From assembly GCF_050749815.1 (NCBI RefSeq), contig NZ_CP192735.1, forward strand, positions 2,418,001 to 2,482,000: a stretch of 64,000 nucleotides of DNA, given 5' to 3'. A model generated the notes under the pieces. It worked only from the letters and a program-made list of their open reading frames with translations, searched no databases and was not told where the DNA came from. The translations under genes were made by a program, and so were the position numbers. Each line of letters starts with the position of its first letter. Position 1 is the stretch's first letter. Positions 1 to 8,217 of the stretch are shown in pieces. The stretch is from Dyella_A sp050749815. GTDB taxonomy: Bacteria > Pseudomonadota > Gammaproteobacteria > Xanthomonadales > Rhodanobacteraceae.

Positions 1-247
1 AATCGAACAGCCCGCGCTCGCTGGCCATCTGCGCGTGGAACACCACCTGCAGCAGCAGGTCGCCCAGTTCATCGCGCAAGTCAGGCCAGTCCTGGCGGTC
101 GATCGCGTCGGCCACCTCGTACGCTTCCTCGATGGTGTACGGCGCGATGCTGGCGAAATCCTGCTGCACGTCCCACGGGCAGCCGCGGTCCGGATCGCGC
201 AGGCGAGCCATGATGGCGAGGAGGTCGTCGAGGCGGTGGCGCGTCAT
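1..247 (-). CDS. mazG: Nucleoside triphosphate pyrophosphohydrolase MazG (3' end cut by window edge)
   Basis: MazG hydrolyses non-canonical or excess nucleoside triphosphates to monophosphate and pyrophosphate. Only the first 82 codons are present; the gene runs off the left edge. The fragment shows the MazG signature: a CPWD motif near residues 23-26 and the metal-binding EExxE...ExxD pattern (E40, E41, E44, then E60 and D63). The ATG at 245-247 is the natural start. It is the last visible member of a minus-strand operon, 34 bases downstream of the small membrane-protein gene. The family call is firm from the motif; nothing can be said about the second MazG domain because it lies outside the window. 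Confidence 0.93.
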   Translation of the reverse strand, partial: MTRHRLDDLLAIMARLRDPDRGCPWDVQQDFASIAPYTIEEAYEVADAIDRQDWPDLRDELGDLLLQVVFHAQMASERGLFD

Positions 248-281
248 GGGGTGAGGTTCCAAAAGATAAAAGCGGAGCCGG

Positions 282-767
282 CTAACGTGGTTCGGCGTGC
301 GTCGATCGTGGGCGACCGGAAGCGTCCCGGCGCAGGTGCCACGGCACGCCGACCACGGCATTGAAGGCCACTGCAGCCAGGACGGCGCAGGCGAGCCCGA
401 CCAGGTCACCGAATGCACTCAAGGGCGAACCGGCGAGCGCGAGGATCGTCAGCGCGAGCGCCGCGATCCCCAGCGCGACCAGGCATACGCGCGCGCCGCT
501 GAGCCGGCGGCGTACGCGCAGCCAAACCAGGATGGGCAGGCCCGCCAGCATCGACACGAGGCCTACCGCCAGCGTCAGCACGAACGTGCCCAACAATGCC
601 GGCCAGCCGTGTAGCCCGATGAAGTCGCCGCGCACGAGAGCATCCGCGGCCGATGCCGCTGCCAGGCCCACCGCAGGCACACACGGTGCCACCAGCGCCC
701 CCAGCCAGAGCGGACGACGCGTGGCGCCGGGCAAGGCCGCGGCAGCCGGCGCGGGAGCGCCGGTCAT
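282..767 (-). CDS. Small hydrophobic membrane protein of unknown function
   Basis: This 161-residue protein is not recognised. It has about four hydrophobic stretches (roughly residues 21-46, 57-81, 92-112 and 117-140), separated by an Arg-rich loop near 83-90, so it is very likely an inner-membrane protein. It ends in a basic hydrophilic tail. Its ATG overlaps the stop codon of cysQ in an ATGA arrangement, which implies translational coupling, and mazG follows 34 bases later. A longer frame in the same register runs back inside cysQ, but that part is antisense or shadow and is not claimed. The function is unknown; the operon position suggests constitutive housekeeping expression. Confidence 0.7.
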   Translation of the reverse strand: MTGAPAPAAAALPGATRRPLWLGALVAPCVPAVGLAAASAADALVRGDFIGLHGWPALLGTFVLTLAVGLVSMLAGLPILVWLRVRRRLSGARVCLVALGIAALALTILALAGSPLSAFGDLVGLACAVLAAVAFNAVVGVPWHLRRDASGRPRSTHAEPR

Positions 768-1585
768 CCGGCGAATGATGCGGCCAGCCGCGCCGTCCAG
801 TCGATGTCGATGTCGCCCACGGCGATGAACTCGGGATTGAGCAACGACTCGCCGCGGTTGTAGCGCAGCGGCGCGCCTTCCAGGTCGAGCACGGCGCCGC
901 CGGCCTCTTCCAGCACGCACTGCGCGGCGGCCGTGTCCCACTCGCTGGTGGGGCCACGGCGCAGGTAGACGTCCGCGTCGGCGCGGGCAATCAGGCAGAA
1001 CTTCAGCGAGGAGCCCATCGGCAGCGCGGTGTAGGTGCCGCCGAGCAGCTGTTCGAGCAATGCCTCGCCGGTGCCGCCATGCGAGCGGCTGCCGGCCACC
1101 ACGGGCGGACTGGCCAGGGTGCGGCTTCGGATCGGCTGCCACTCGACGGCAGCACCGGTACGCATCCACGCTCCCTGCCCCCGCTCGGCCACGTAGCTCT
1201 CGCCGGTGACCGGCGCGAGCACCACGCCGAGTACCGGCCGGTGATAGTCGATCAACGCAATGTTCACCGTGAACTCGCCGTTGCGCTTGACGAACTCGCG
1301 GGTGCCATCGAGCGGGTCGACCAGCCAGTAGCGCTGCCAGTGGCGGCGCACGTCCCAGTCGCAGGCGACCGCCTCCTCGGAGATCACCGGCAGCACCTCG
1401 GGCAGCGCGGCGAGACCCGCCGCGATCACCGTCTGCGCAGCGAGATCGGCGGCGGTGAGCGGCGAGCGGTCGTCCTTGTGCTCGACGGCGAAATCGCTGG
1501 CATAGATCTCCATGATCGCCTGCCCGGCCGCCTCGGCCATGGCAGCAACCTGGCTCAGCAGGGGGGAAAGCGGCGCGCCGCTCAT
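764..1585 (-). CDS. cysQ: 3'(2'),5'-bisphosphate nucleotidase CysQ
   Basis: CysQ removes the 3'-phosphate from PAP, the by-product of sulfate assimilation and of phosphopantetheine transfer. The 273-residue product carries the three metal-site motifs of the inositol-monophosphatase superfamily: ISEE, a WLVDPLDGT core, and SEWDTAA near the C terminus. The EFVKRNGEFTVNIAL stretch after the DPLDGT motif is typical of CysQ rather than of inositol phosphatase. The start at 1585 overlaps the nudE stop by four bases (ATGA), and the same arrangement occurs at its own 3' end, so three genes are tightly coupled. nudE-cysQ adjacency is common in gammaproteobacteria. Confidence 0.93.
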   Translation of the reverse strand: MSGAPLSPLLSQVAAMAEAAGQAIMEIYASDFAVEHKDDRSPLTAADLAAQTVIAAGLAALPEVLPVISEEAVACDWDVRRHWQRYWLVDPLDGTREFVKRNGEFTVNIALIDYHRPVLGVVLAPVTGESYVAERGQGAWMRTGAAVEWQPIRSRTLASPPVVAGSRSHGGTGEALLEQLLGGTYTALPMGSSLKFCLIARADADVYLRRGPTSEWDTAAAQCVLEEAGGAVLDLEGAPLRYNRGESLLNPEFIAVGDIDIDWTARLAASFAG

Positions 1586-2139
1586 GCGCGCTGGAACCGG
1601 CCGGCGAGGTACTCGCGGGCCATGAACAACGCCGCGATGGAACGCCCTTCGGTGACGTCGTCGCGTGCGATCAGCGTGTGCAGATCGGCCAGCTTCCACG
1701 GCACCACCTCGAGCTCCTCGGGCTCGTCGCCCTGCAGGCGCTCCGGGTAGAGATCCTGCGCCAGCACCACGTGCGCCATGTGCGTCATGTACGCGGGCGC
1801 CAGCGAGAGGTGATGCAGGATCGTGAGCTTGCCCGCGCCGTAGCCCACTTCTTCCTTGAGCTCGCGATCGGCGCCCTGCTCCACCGTCTCGTCCTGATCG
1901 AGCCGGCCTTTCGGCAACCCCAGTTCGTAGCGGCCCAGGCCGGCGGCGTACTCGTTCACCAGCAGCACGGTGTCGTCGTCGAGCATCGGCACGATGATCA
2001 CGGCGCCCAGGCCGTGCGACTGCAGGCGCTCATAGGTGCGCCGCTCGCCGTTGGAAAACTCCAGATCCAGCTGCTCGGCGCGCAGGAACGGACTCTGGGC
2101 GACATCACGCCGCGCGTGGATGATCGGTAGCTTGGCCAT
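1582..2139 (-). CDS. nudE: ADP compounds hydrolase NudE (Nudix family)
   Basis: NudE hydrolyses ADP-ribose, NADH and diadenosine polyphosphates, clearing nucleotide-sugar and dinucleotide by-products. The 185-residue protein shows the Nudix box in GLPKGRLDQDETVEQGADRE followed by LKEEVGYG, and the NudE-specific N terminus KLPIIHARRDV with the conserved FSNGERRTYERL segment. I chose the ATG at 2139 because known NudE proteins begin with this KLPIIHA motif; an in-frame ATG eleven codons earlier adds a non-conserved tail. It lies 51 bases downstream of the phosphatase gene and overlaps cysQ by four bases. Confidence 0.92.
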   Translation of the reverse strand: MAKLPIIHARRDVAQSPFLRAEQLDLEFSNGERRTYERLQSHGLGAVIIVPMLDDDTVLLVNEYAAGLGRYELGLPKGRLDQDETVEQGADRELKEEVGYGAGKLTILHHLSLAPAYMTHMAHVVLAQDLYPERLQGDEPEELEVVPWKLADLHTLIARDDVTEGRSIAALFMAREYLAGRFQRA

Positions 2140-2190
2140 CCGCGGATTGTAGCCCGGGCCGGCCCCGGACATGCCGCGGCATCTTGCGGC

Positions 2191-2967
2191 TCAGCGGCGC
2201 AGGCGCTCGCATGCCTCGGCATGCAGGGCCGGCGTCCCAGCCAATACGCTACGCGTGTCCAGCGTGAGCGCCGCGCCGTCGAGGTCGGTGAACACGCCGC
2301 CGGCCTCGCGCACGATCACCGCCAGCGCCGCCACGTCGAGGATGTTCACGTCCGACTCGATCACCAGGTCGAGACTGCCGCGCGCCAGCAGGTGGTAATG
2401 GCAGAAATCGCCGTAGCCACGGATGCGGTTGGAGTCGCGGATCATCTGCCCCAGCGCGGCCCAGCGGGCATCGGCGGTGAGCGTCTTGACGTTGCCGGTG
2501 GAGATCGACGCCTGCGCCATCGATGCGGTCGGCGCCACGCGCACGCGCTCGCCGTCGAGCCAGGCACCGCCGCCGGCGTGCGCCCACATCGTCTCGCCGT
2601 ACACCGGTGCGCTGGACACGCCCAGCACCAGCTCGCCGGCGTGCATCAGCGCGATCTGGGTGGAGAAGAACGGCGTGCGCCGCACGAAGCTCTTGGTGCC
2701 GTCCAGCGGATCGACCAGCCACAGCAGGCCGTCGCGACTGCCCTCCAGGCCGAACTCCTCGCCGTAGATCGCCGCCTCCGGCAGCGCGGCGGTGAGGATG
2801 CGACGGATCGCCAACTCGGCCTCACGATCGGCGACGGTGACCGGCGTGTCGTCGGACTTCAGCTCCACGTCCACGCCCTTGCGCCAGTAGTGCAGGATCA
2901 CCTCGGCGGCGGCGGCGGCGGCCTCACGGGCGGCGGCCAGGGCGGGGGTGAGGTCGACAGGCATCAT
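2191..2967 (-). CDS. Inositol-monophosphatase family phosphatase (histidinol-phosphatase type)
   Basis: The protein is a Mg-dependent sugar or histidinol phosphatase of about 258 residues. It has the metal motifs YGEE (around residue 70), WLVDPLDGT (around 84-91) and, in place of the usual WD-x-A, an LDVAALAVIVREAGG block near the C terminus. This Leu-for-Trp change is seen in some histidinol-phosphatase (HisN-like) members, so that substrate is favoured, but the sequence alone does not settle it. The ATG at 2967 overlaps the gspN stop (ATGA); a second ATG follows directly at 2964. With cysQ, it makes two members of one superfamily in one operon. Confidence 0.85.
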   Translation of the reverse strand: MMPVDLTPALAAAREAAAAAAEVILHYWRKGVDVELKSDDTPVTVADREAELAIRRILTAALPEAAIYGEEFGLEGSRDGLLWLVDPLDGTKSFVRRTPFFSTQIALMHAGELVLGVSSAPVYGETMWAHAGGGAWLDGERVRVAPTASMAQASISTGNVKTLTADARWAALGQMIRDSNRIRGYGDFCHYHLLARGSLDLVIESDVNILDVAALAVIVREAGGVFTDLDGAALTLDTRSVLAGTPALHAEACERLRR

Positions 2968-3743
2968 CGGGTAGCTCCGGAAGACAGGGCGCCCACGCCG
3001 GCGCCACGTTGAAGATGGGTGACACCCTGCGCGTCGGGCGGGCCCAGGCGGGCCAACCAGCGTTGCAGTGCGGGGTCGTGGTCGCGCGCGGACAGGCGCG
3101 CGTCGAGACGCCAGCCGATCGGGCTCAGTTGGAGCACGCCAGCCAGCGCCAGCGGACCGTTGCCGCCGTCGCGCAGATCGGCGCGAATCACGCCGTGGCT
3201 GCCGCTGAGCTCCGCCAGCAGGTCGCCCAGGGTGACGCTGGCCTGCGGTGTCTGCATGGTTGCCCGCGTCCAGCGCACGCGGCCAGACACGCTGTCGGGC
3301 CAGCCCTTGAGCACCTGCATCTGCGCCAGATCCAGAACAAGTTCGCCGCGCGGTACGCCCCATGGCGTCGTCGGCGGATGCGGCAGCGCGTCCAGCGTCA
3401 CCTGCAATTGCACGCCGCGCCAGGGGGCAATTTCGCCGTCACGCGCGAAGTCACCGTGACCGCGCATCGCCGGTCCGTCGATCGCCGCGTGCAGGCGTAC
3501 CTGGCCGAACAGGGCGCGGCGCGACAGGTGCCAGTCCAGCCGGCCCAGCACCGTGCCGTCGGCGAGTACCGCCTCGCCCACACGGCCGTCCCACACGCTG
3601 CCCGACACCTCGCGCAGCTGCACGCCGCGCAGCCGCGTCTCGACCATCGGCGCAACCCAGCGCGCCGGCGCAAACCACGCCAGCAACGCCAGTGCGACGA
3701 GCAGCGCAGCAAGGCCCAGCAGCAGTTTCTTCCACCACGTCAA
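2964..3743 (-). CDS. gspN: Type II secretion system protein N (GspN)
   Basis: The product is a bitopic membrane protein of the GspN family, an accessory component of the type II secretion apparatus that joins inner-membrane and outer-membrane parts. It has one N-terminal membrane segment (about residues 5-27, after TWWKK), then a periplasmic beta-rich region with the family pattern SGSVWDGRV and GRLDWHL. No ATG fits: I chose TTG at 3743, directly before TWWKK and preceded by a GGAG ribosome site. An ATG at 3842 would overlap bioA by 30 bases and add a non-conserved tail. No other type II secretion gene is in the window, so this gspN is separated from the main gsp operon. It is divergent from bioA. 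Confidence 0.75.
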   Translation of the reverse strand: MTWWKKLLLGLAALLVALALLAWFAPARWVAPMVETRLRGVQLREVSGSVWDGRVGEAVLADGTVLGRLDWHLSRRALFGQVRLHAAIDGPAMRGHGDFARDGEIAPWRGVQLQVTLDALPHPPTTPWGVPRGELVLDLAQMQVLKGWPDSVSGRVRWTRATMQTPQASVTLGDLLAELSGSHGVIRADLRDGGNGPLALAGVLQLSPIGWRLDARLSARDHDPALQRWLARLGPPDAQGVTHLQRGAGVGALSSGATR

Positions 3744-3811
3744 CGCACGGACTCCGGCCTGGATCGGGCGCGCGGCTTGAGTGCCCGGCGCGAGCCCACG
3801 ATCATAGCCGG

Positions 3812-5176
3812 ATGACCACGCACGACCGCAGCAACCGCGCACTCGCCCAGCGCGATCTCCGCCACCTGTGGCACCCCTGCACCCAGATGCACGACCACGA
3901 ACGCATTCCGATGGTGCCGATCGTGCGCGGCGAGGGCGCCTGGCTGATCGACGCCGACGGCCGCCGCTACCTCGACGGCATCAGTTCCTGGTGGACCAAC
4001 CTGTTTGGCCACGCCAACCCGCGCATCGCCGCGGCGCTGGCCGACCAGGCGCAGCAGCTGGAGCACGTGATCTTCGCCGGCTTCACCCATGAGCCGGCCA
4101 TTCAACTGGCCGAGGAACTAGTGCGCATCACGCCATCGGGGCTGGAGCGGGTGTTCCTTGCCGACAACGGTTCGGCGGCGATCGAAGTGGCGCTGAAGAT
4201 GAGCTTCCACTACTGGCTCAACCAGGGCCACGGCGAGAAGACCCGCTTCATCGCGCTCACCGGCAGCTACCACGGCGAAACGCTGGGTGCGCTCTCGGTG
4301 AGCGACGTGGCGCTGTACCGCAAGACCTACGCGCCGCTGCTGCTGACGCCGATCCTGGCGCCCTCGCCGGACACCTACGAAGGCGAGCCGGGCGAGACGC
4401 CGGCACAGGTCGCCGCGCGCCGGCTGGGCGAACTGCGCGCACTGCTGGAGCGCCACGCCCACGAGACCTGCGCCGTGATCGTCGAGCCGCTGGTGCAGTG
4501 CGCCGGCGGCATGCGCATGTATCACCCGGACTACCTCGCCGGCCTGCGCGCGCTGTGCGACGAGTTCGACGTGCACTTCATCGCCGACGAGATCGCCGTC
4601 GGCTTCGGTCGCACCGGCACCTTGTTCGCCTGCGAACAGGCCAACGTGTCGCCCGACTTCATGTGCCTGTCCAAGGGGCTCACCGCCGGCTTCATGGCGC
4701 TGTCGGCGGTGCTCACCACCGAGCGGGTGTACGAGGCGTTCTACGCCGAATACAACGCCGGCAAGGCTTTCCTGCACTCGCATAGCTACACCGGCAATCC
4801 ACTGGCCTGCCGCGTGGCGCTGGAGACGCTGGCGATCTTCCGCGAGGAGCCGGTGCTGGAACGCAACCGTGCGCTGGCCGCCCATCTGGCCGCACGCCTC
4901 GCGCCACTGCGCGACCACCCGCACGTGGCCGACGTGCGCCAGACCGGGCTGATCGCCGCGGTCGAACTGGTCGCCGACAAGGCGATGCGCCGGCCCTTCC
5001 CGGCCGGCGAGCGGCGCGGGCTGGAGGTCTATCTGCACGGACTGAAACACGGCGCGCTGCTGCGTCCGCTGGGCAATATCGTCTACTTCATGCCGCCGTA
5101 CGTGACCACGACGGACGAACTGGACCACCTCGTGGACACCGCCGTGGCCGGTATCGAACGCGCGCTGCGACAGTAA
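3812..5176 (+). CDS. bioA: Adenosylmethionine-8-amino-7-oxononanoate aminotransferase BioA
   Basis: BioA is a PLP enzyme that uses S-adenosylmethionine as amino donor to make diaminopelargonic acid in biotin synthesis. The 454-residue protein has the expected HLWHPCTQM start, the substrate-site SSWWTN motif, the FADNGS-type loop (here LADNGSAAIEVALKMS), ADEIAVGFGRTG, and the LSKGLTAGFM motif containing the PLP lysine. The ATG at 3812 is right because the conserved region begins about 16 residues later. It stands alone, without bioB, bioF, bioC or bioD nearby, and is divergent from gspN with about 68 bases between start codons. Confidence 0.95.
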   Translation: MTTHDRSNRALAQRDLRHLWHPCTQMHDHERIPMVPIVRGEGAWLIDADGRRYLDGISSWWTNLFGHANPRIAAALADQAQQLEHVIFAGFTHEPAIQLAEELVRITPSGLERVFLADNGSAAIEVALKMSFHYWLNQGHGEKTRFIALTGSYHGETLGALSVSDVALYRKTYAPLLLTPILAPSPDTYEGEPGETPAQVAARRLGELRALLERHAHETCAVIVEPLVQCAGGMRMYHPDYLAGLRALCDEFDVHFIADEIAVGFGRTGTLFACEQANVSPDFMCLSKGLTAGFMALSAVLTTERVYEAFYAEYNAGKAFLHSHSYTGNPLACRVALETLAIFREEPVLERNRALAAHLAARLAPLRDHPHVADVRQTGLIAAVELVADKAMRRPFPAGERRGLEVYLHGLKHGALLRPLGNIVYFMPPYVTTTDELDHLVDTAVAGIERALRQ

Positions 5177-5241
5177 GCGCGCGGGGCGTCGCGCAGGCGC
5201 GCTCGGCTATCCTTGGCGTTTCGCAACCCAGCGTGCCCGCC

Positions 5242-5976
5242 ATGCGCACCATCCGCATCCACGTCGACCACCCGCCGCTGACCGTCGGCAGCTCGCTCGC
5301 CCTGCCCGCGCAGGCCGCCGAGCACGTGGCGCGCGTGCTGCGGCTGGGCGCGGGCGATCCGCTGGTGCTGTTCAACGGCGACGGCCACGACTACGCCGCC
5401 ACCATCACGGAAGCGGGCAAGCGCCAGGTCAGCGTGGCGATCGGCGAGCGCACCGCAGTGAACAGCGAGTCGCCCCTGCGGCTGGTGCTGGCCCAGGCGG
5501 TGGCGCGCGGCGAGAAGATGGACCTGATCGTGCAGAAGGCCACCGAGCTGGGCGTGAGCGCCATCGTGCCGCTGCTGACCGAGCGTTCGGAGGTGAAGCT
5601 GGACGCCGATCGCGCCGCCAAGCGACTGGCGCACTGGCAGGCGGTGATCGCCAGCGCCTGCGAGCAGAGCGGCCGGGCTGTGCTGCCCTCGATCGTCGCG
5701 CCGCAGCCGCTGGCGGCCTGGCTGGATCGGCTCGATGGCGGCGCGCTGCGCCTGGCCCTGCTGCCCGACGGCAGCCGTCGCCCGCGCGAGCTGGCTCCGA
5801 CGCCGGACGGAGCGCTGCTCGTGGTGGGGCCGGAAGGCGGCCTGGGCGAACGTGACGTGGCCGCGCTGCTCGCGCATGGTTTCCAAGGGCTGCAACTGGG
5901 GCCGCGCATCCTGCGCACCGAAACGGCGGGGCTGGCGGCACTGGCCGCGCTGCAGGCGCTGCACGGCGACCTGTAA
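5242..5976 (+). CDS. rsmE: 16S rRNA (uracil1498-N3)-methyltransferase RsmE
   Basis: RsmE methylates N3 of U1498 in 16S rRNA using S-adenosylmethionine. The 244-residue protein begins with MRTIRIHVDHP, an N-terminal PUA-like domain, and ends in the SPOUT fold with the GPEGGLG motif and the knot motif LGPRILRTETAGLAAL, both diagnostic. A GTG three codons upstream is in frame, but the ATG at 5242 matches the usual RsmE start. It follows bioA by 65 bases on the same strand and converges on chpC. Confidence 0.95.
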   Translation: MRTIRIHVDHPPLTVGSSLALPAQAAEHVARVLRLGAGDPLVLFNGDGHDYAATITEAGKRQVSVAIGERTAVNSESPLRLVLAQAVARGEKMDLIVQKATELGVSAIVPLLTERSEVKLDADRAAKRLAHWQAVIASACEQSGRAVLPSIVAPQPLAAWLDRLDGGALRLALLPDGSRRPRELAPTPDGALLVVGPEGGLGERDVAALLAHGFQGLQLGPRILRTETAGLAALAALQALHGDL

Positions 5977-5990
5977 ACCCTGCAAACGCG

Positions 5991-6016
5991 AACGGCGCGC
6001 CATGGGACGCGCCGTT
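5991..6016. terminator. Inverted repeat between convergent rsmE and chpC
   Basis: A perfect 9-bp stem (5991-5999 with 6008-6016) encloses an 8-base loop between the stops of convergent rsmE and chpC. There is no clear T run on either strand, so it may be a weak bidirectional terminator or simply an RNA 3'-end stabiliser. Confidence 0.45.
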
Positions 6017-6034
6017 GCAGATACTGCAAATAAC

Positions 6035-6511
6035 TCAGGCTTCGACGGCGAGCAGGCCGCTGAGCTCGCGCTCGATCATTTCCAGATCGGGAATCACCGC
6101 CATGTCGTCGCGCACCAGCACATGCGCGCGCACGCCCGGCGGCAGCGCGGTGCCGTCGTGGGTGGGGATGATCAGTTCCGAGTTGAGCGTGGTCAGGCGC
6201 GGAAAACCCTGGGTGAGCACGGCGATGAACGGCAGCTCCGGATTGCCGCCCAACGCCTTGAGCACGGCCACGCGCACGGCGAGGTCCGGGTCGCCCTCGC
6301 CGGCGCCGGCCAGGCGGGTGAACGACACCAGCGGCACGCGCCAGCCGCGCCAGGCGATGCGGCCGAGCAGCCAGTCCGGCGCGCCTTCCACCGTCTCAGG
6401 CGTGGGCTGGGTGATCACTTCGGCGACCGTGGCGTTGGGCAGCAGCAGGCGCAGGTCGCCGGCCGGCACCAGCACGCAGCGGATTTCGCGCGGGAGGGGC
6501 TGTTCGCTCAT
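6035..6511 (-). CDS. chpC: CheW-like scaffold protein ChpC of the type IV pilus chemosensory system
   Basis: The 158-residue protein is a single CheW domain. CheW proteins bridge chemoreceptors and the CheA-type kinase. The segments RCVLVPAGDLRLLLPNATVAEVI and GAPDWLLGRIAWRGWRVPLVSF correspond to the beta-barrel core of CheW. It is the terminal gene of the pilG-to-chpC operon, touching chpB by one base, and corresponds in position to ChpC of Pseudomonas. It is a second, downstream CheW besides PilI. The family is clear; which of the two scaffolds is used by PilJ cannot be read from sequence. Confidence 0.85.
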   Translation of the reverse strand: MSEQPLPREIRCVLVPAGDLRLLLPNATVAEVITQPTPETVEGAPDWLLGRIAWRGWRVPLVSFTRLAGAGEGDPDLAVRVAVLKALGGNPELPFIAVLTQGFPRLTTLNSELIIPTHDGTALPPGVRAHVLVRDDMAVIPDLEMIERELSGLLAVEA

Positions 6512-8217
6512 CAGTATTCCTCGATCAGGCGCGCGGCGAGTTCCGCCGGCGTGCCGGAAAAGTCAGCCAGGTGTTCGGCCAGCACGCCGCCGACCATGTC
6601 AGCGTAGTGCTCGCCCGGGGCATCCTCCACCCAGATGCGGCCGCCTCGGTCGTGCACCGCCTGGCAACCGGCCACGGCGTCGTTGGCCTGCCCGGCGAAC
6701 ACGATCGCCAGGGCATCCACGCCGAACACGTTGGCGACGGCCGTGAAGCTGGCATCGATCGACGGGCTGCTGGCGGGCGCATTCTGCGCCGGCTTGATCT
6801 CCAGCTTGCCATCGCGGGTGAGGCGCAGCTGGCAATCCGGCGGCACCACCACGATCTCGCCGGAGCGCACGAACTGGCCGTGCGCGGCCGGGCGCACCGG
6901 CATCGAGCAGCATCCGGCCAGCTCCTGCACCAGCTCTTCCACCGGGCGACCGCCCAGGTGCTGGATGTGCACGATGGTCGCGCGGAACCCCTGCGGAAGC
7001 CGGCGCAGGAACTCGGCGACGGAGGCGCGGCTGTCCAGCGTGGCACCGGTCAGCACCACACGGGACAAGCCGCCGGCCAGCTCTTCGAGCAGCATTTCGT
7101 TGCCGGCATGCGGATCGTAGGCCTTGGGCGCGATGGCCTCTTCCAGCGACACCAGCTCGAGCGTCATGAACGGCTCGGAAGCCGGCTCGGCGGCATCGGA
7201 TTCCGGGGTCAGGAAGTCCAGCGCGCTGACCTTTTCGATGCCGAACTCGGCGGCCGACGGGCGGCTTGGAGCGGGCGGCGCGGCGACGAGCTCTTCGTCG
7301 TCGACCAACGACCAGGCATCGGACAGCGTGAAGCGGTTCGATGCGTCTTCGGCAGGCTGCTTCGTTTCCTGCGTGGCCGCCGGCAGGTCTGCGCCGGGCT
7401 CGGCCAGGCTCAGGCCTGCGCCCAGCGGCGCAGCTGGCGACTCATCGGCGGCAGGCAGCTCTTCTGCGGCGCTGTCGACCGCGTCCGGTTCGAACGAGCT
7501 GTCCAGGAAGTCGCCGTCGTAAAGCGGCGTGTCCGGCAGCGGCTGATCCAGCTCACCGAGCGCCAGCTCGTCCAGCTCGAAATCGTCCAGTTCGCGGGTA
7601 TCTAGGTCCAGCCCCGACGAGCTGACGAAAGCGGGCGGCGCAGCAGGGTGCGCAGCCTCGGAAAAAGCACCCTCGTCGGCGCCCCCCGGCAGCGGGTCGC
7701 CAGCCAGCAGCGCCTCGAGCTCGGCTTCCAGGGATTCCGATTCGGCCGCGGTCTGCGCCTCGTGCAGGTCTTCCGCAGCGGGTGCGGCGGTGGCCGCGAA
7801 CGCGGGTTCATCCGATGCGTCGGCCTGTGCTGCGGGCAAGGCCGGCTCGACCTCGGCCGGAGCCGGGGGACGCGGCGGATCGACGTCGCTGCGCGCCATC
7901 ACCTTGGCCGCCAGATGGCGGGCCCAGCGCGCGCGCGCCCAACCGTCCAGCGCCCGGCTGGATGCGGCCTCGTTGAACACCACCCGCGGATGGTCGCCCT
8001 GGATCGAATCGTCCAGCCGATCGAGCACCTCGTCGACGGCATCGTCGAGGTTGATCACCACCACGTCGGCACCGATGCGCTCGAGCAGCGCCCGGCTGAG
8101 GTCGGCCAGCCCGCCCTCGTGGACGATGCTGGCGCCGCGTTCGTGCAGGGCCTCGCGCAGGTGGGCACCGAGCTCTGCGTCGTCAAACAGCAGGGCGACG
8201 GCCGTTGCTTCAGCCAT
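6511..8217 (-). CDS. chpB: ChpB, CheB-methylesterase-like protein with altered active site
   Basis: The 568-residue protein has an N-terminal domain resembling a receiver fold but without a clear phospho-acceptor Asp pocket (about residues 1-108). A long acidic, low-complexity linker rich in Ala, Glu, Asp and Pro follows (about 110-370), then a C-terminal CheB esterase-like domain (385-568). In CheB the catalytic triad is Ser164, His190 and Asp286. Here the GAS motif reads GAT (Thr393), while His420 and Asp513 remain in place. The lost serine argues that this is not a normal glutamyl methylesterase. It overlaps chpA by eight bases and is followed at once by chpC. No CheR/PilK gene exists in the operon, which fits a non-methylating role. 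Confidence 0.85.
   Translation of the reverse strand: MAEATAVALLFDDAELGAHLREALHERGASIVHEGGLADLSRALLERIGADVVVINLDDAVDEVLDRLDDSIQGDHPRVVFNEAASSRALDGWARARWARHLAAKVMARSDVDPPRPPAPAEVEPALPAAQADASDEPAFAATAAPAAEDLHEAQTAAESESLEAELEALLAGDPLPGGADEGAFSEAAHPAAPPAFVSSSGLDLDTRELDDFELDELALGELDQPLPDTPLYDGDFLDSSFEPDAVDSAAEELPAADESPAAPLGAGLSLAEPGADLPAATQETKQPAEDASNRFTLSDAWSLVDDEELVAAPPAPSRPSAAEFGIEKVSALDFLTPESDAAEPASEPFMTLELVSLEEAIAPKAYDPHAGNEMLLEELAGGLSRVVLTGATLDSRASVAEFLRRLPQGFRATIVHIQHLGGRPVEELVQELAGCCSMPVRPAAHGQFVRSGEIVVVPPDCQLRLTRDGKLEIKPAQNAPASSPSIDASFTAVANVFGVDALAIVFAGQANDAVAGCQAVHDRGGRIWVEDAPGEHYADMVGGVLAEHLADFSGTPAELAARLIEEY

Noticed and set aside
3744..3842. ATG start for gspN at 3842
   Set aside because: It would overlap the 5' end of bioA by 30 bases and add a non-conserved tail before the membrane segment; TTG at 3743 is a better fit.
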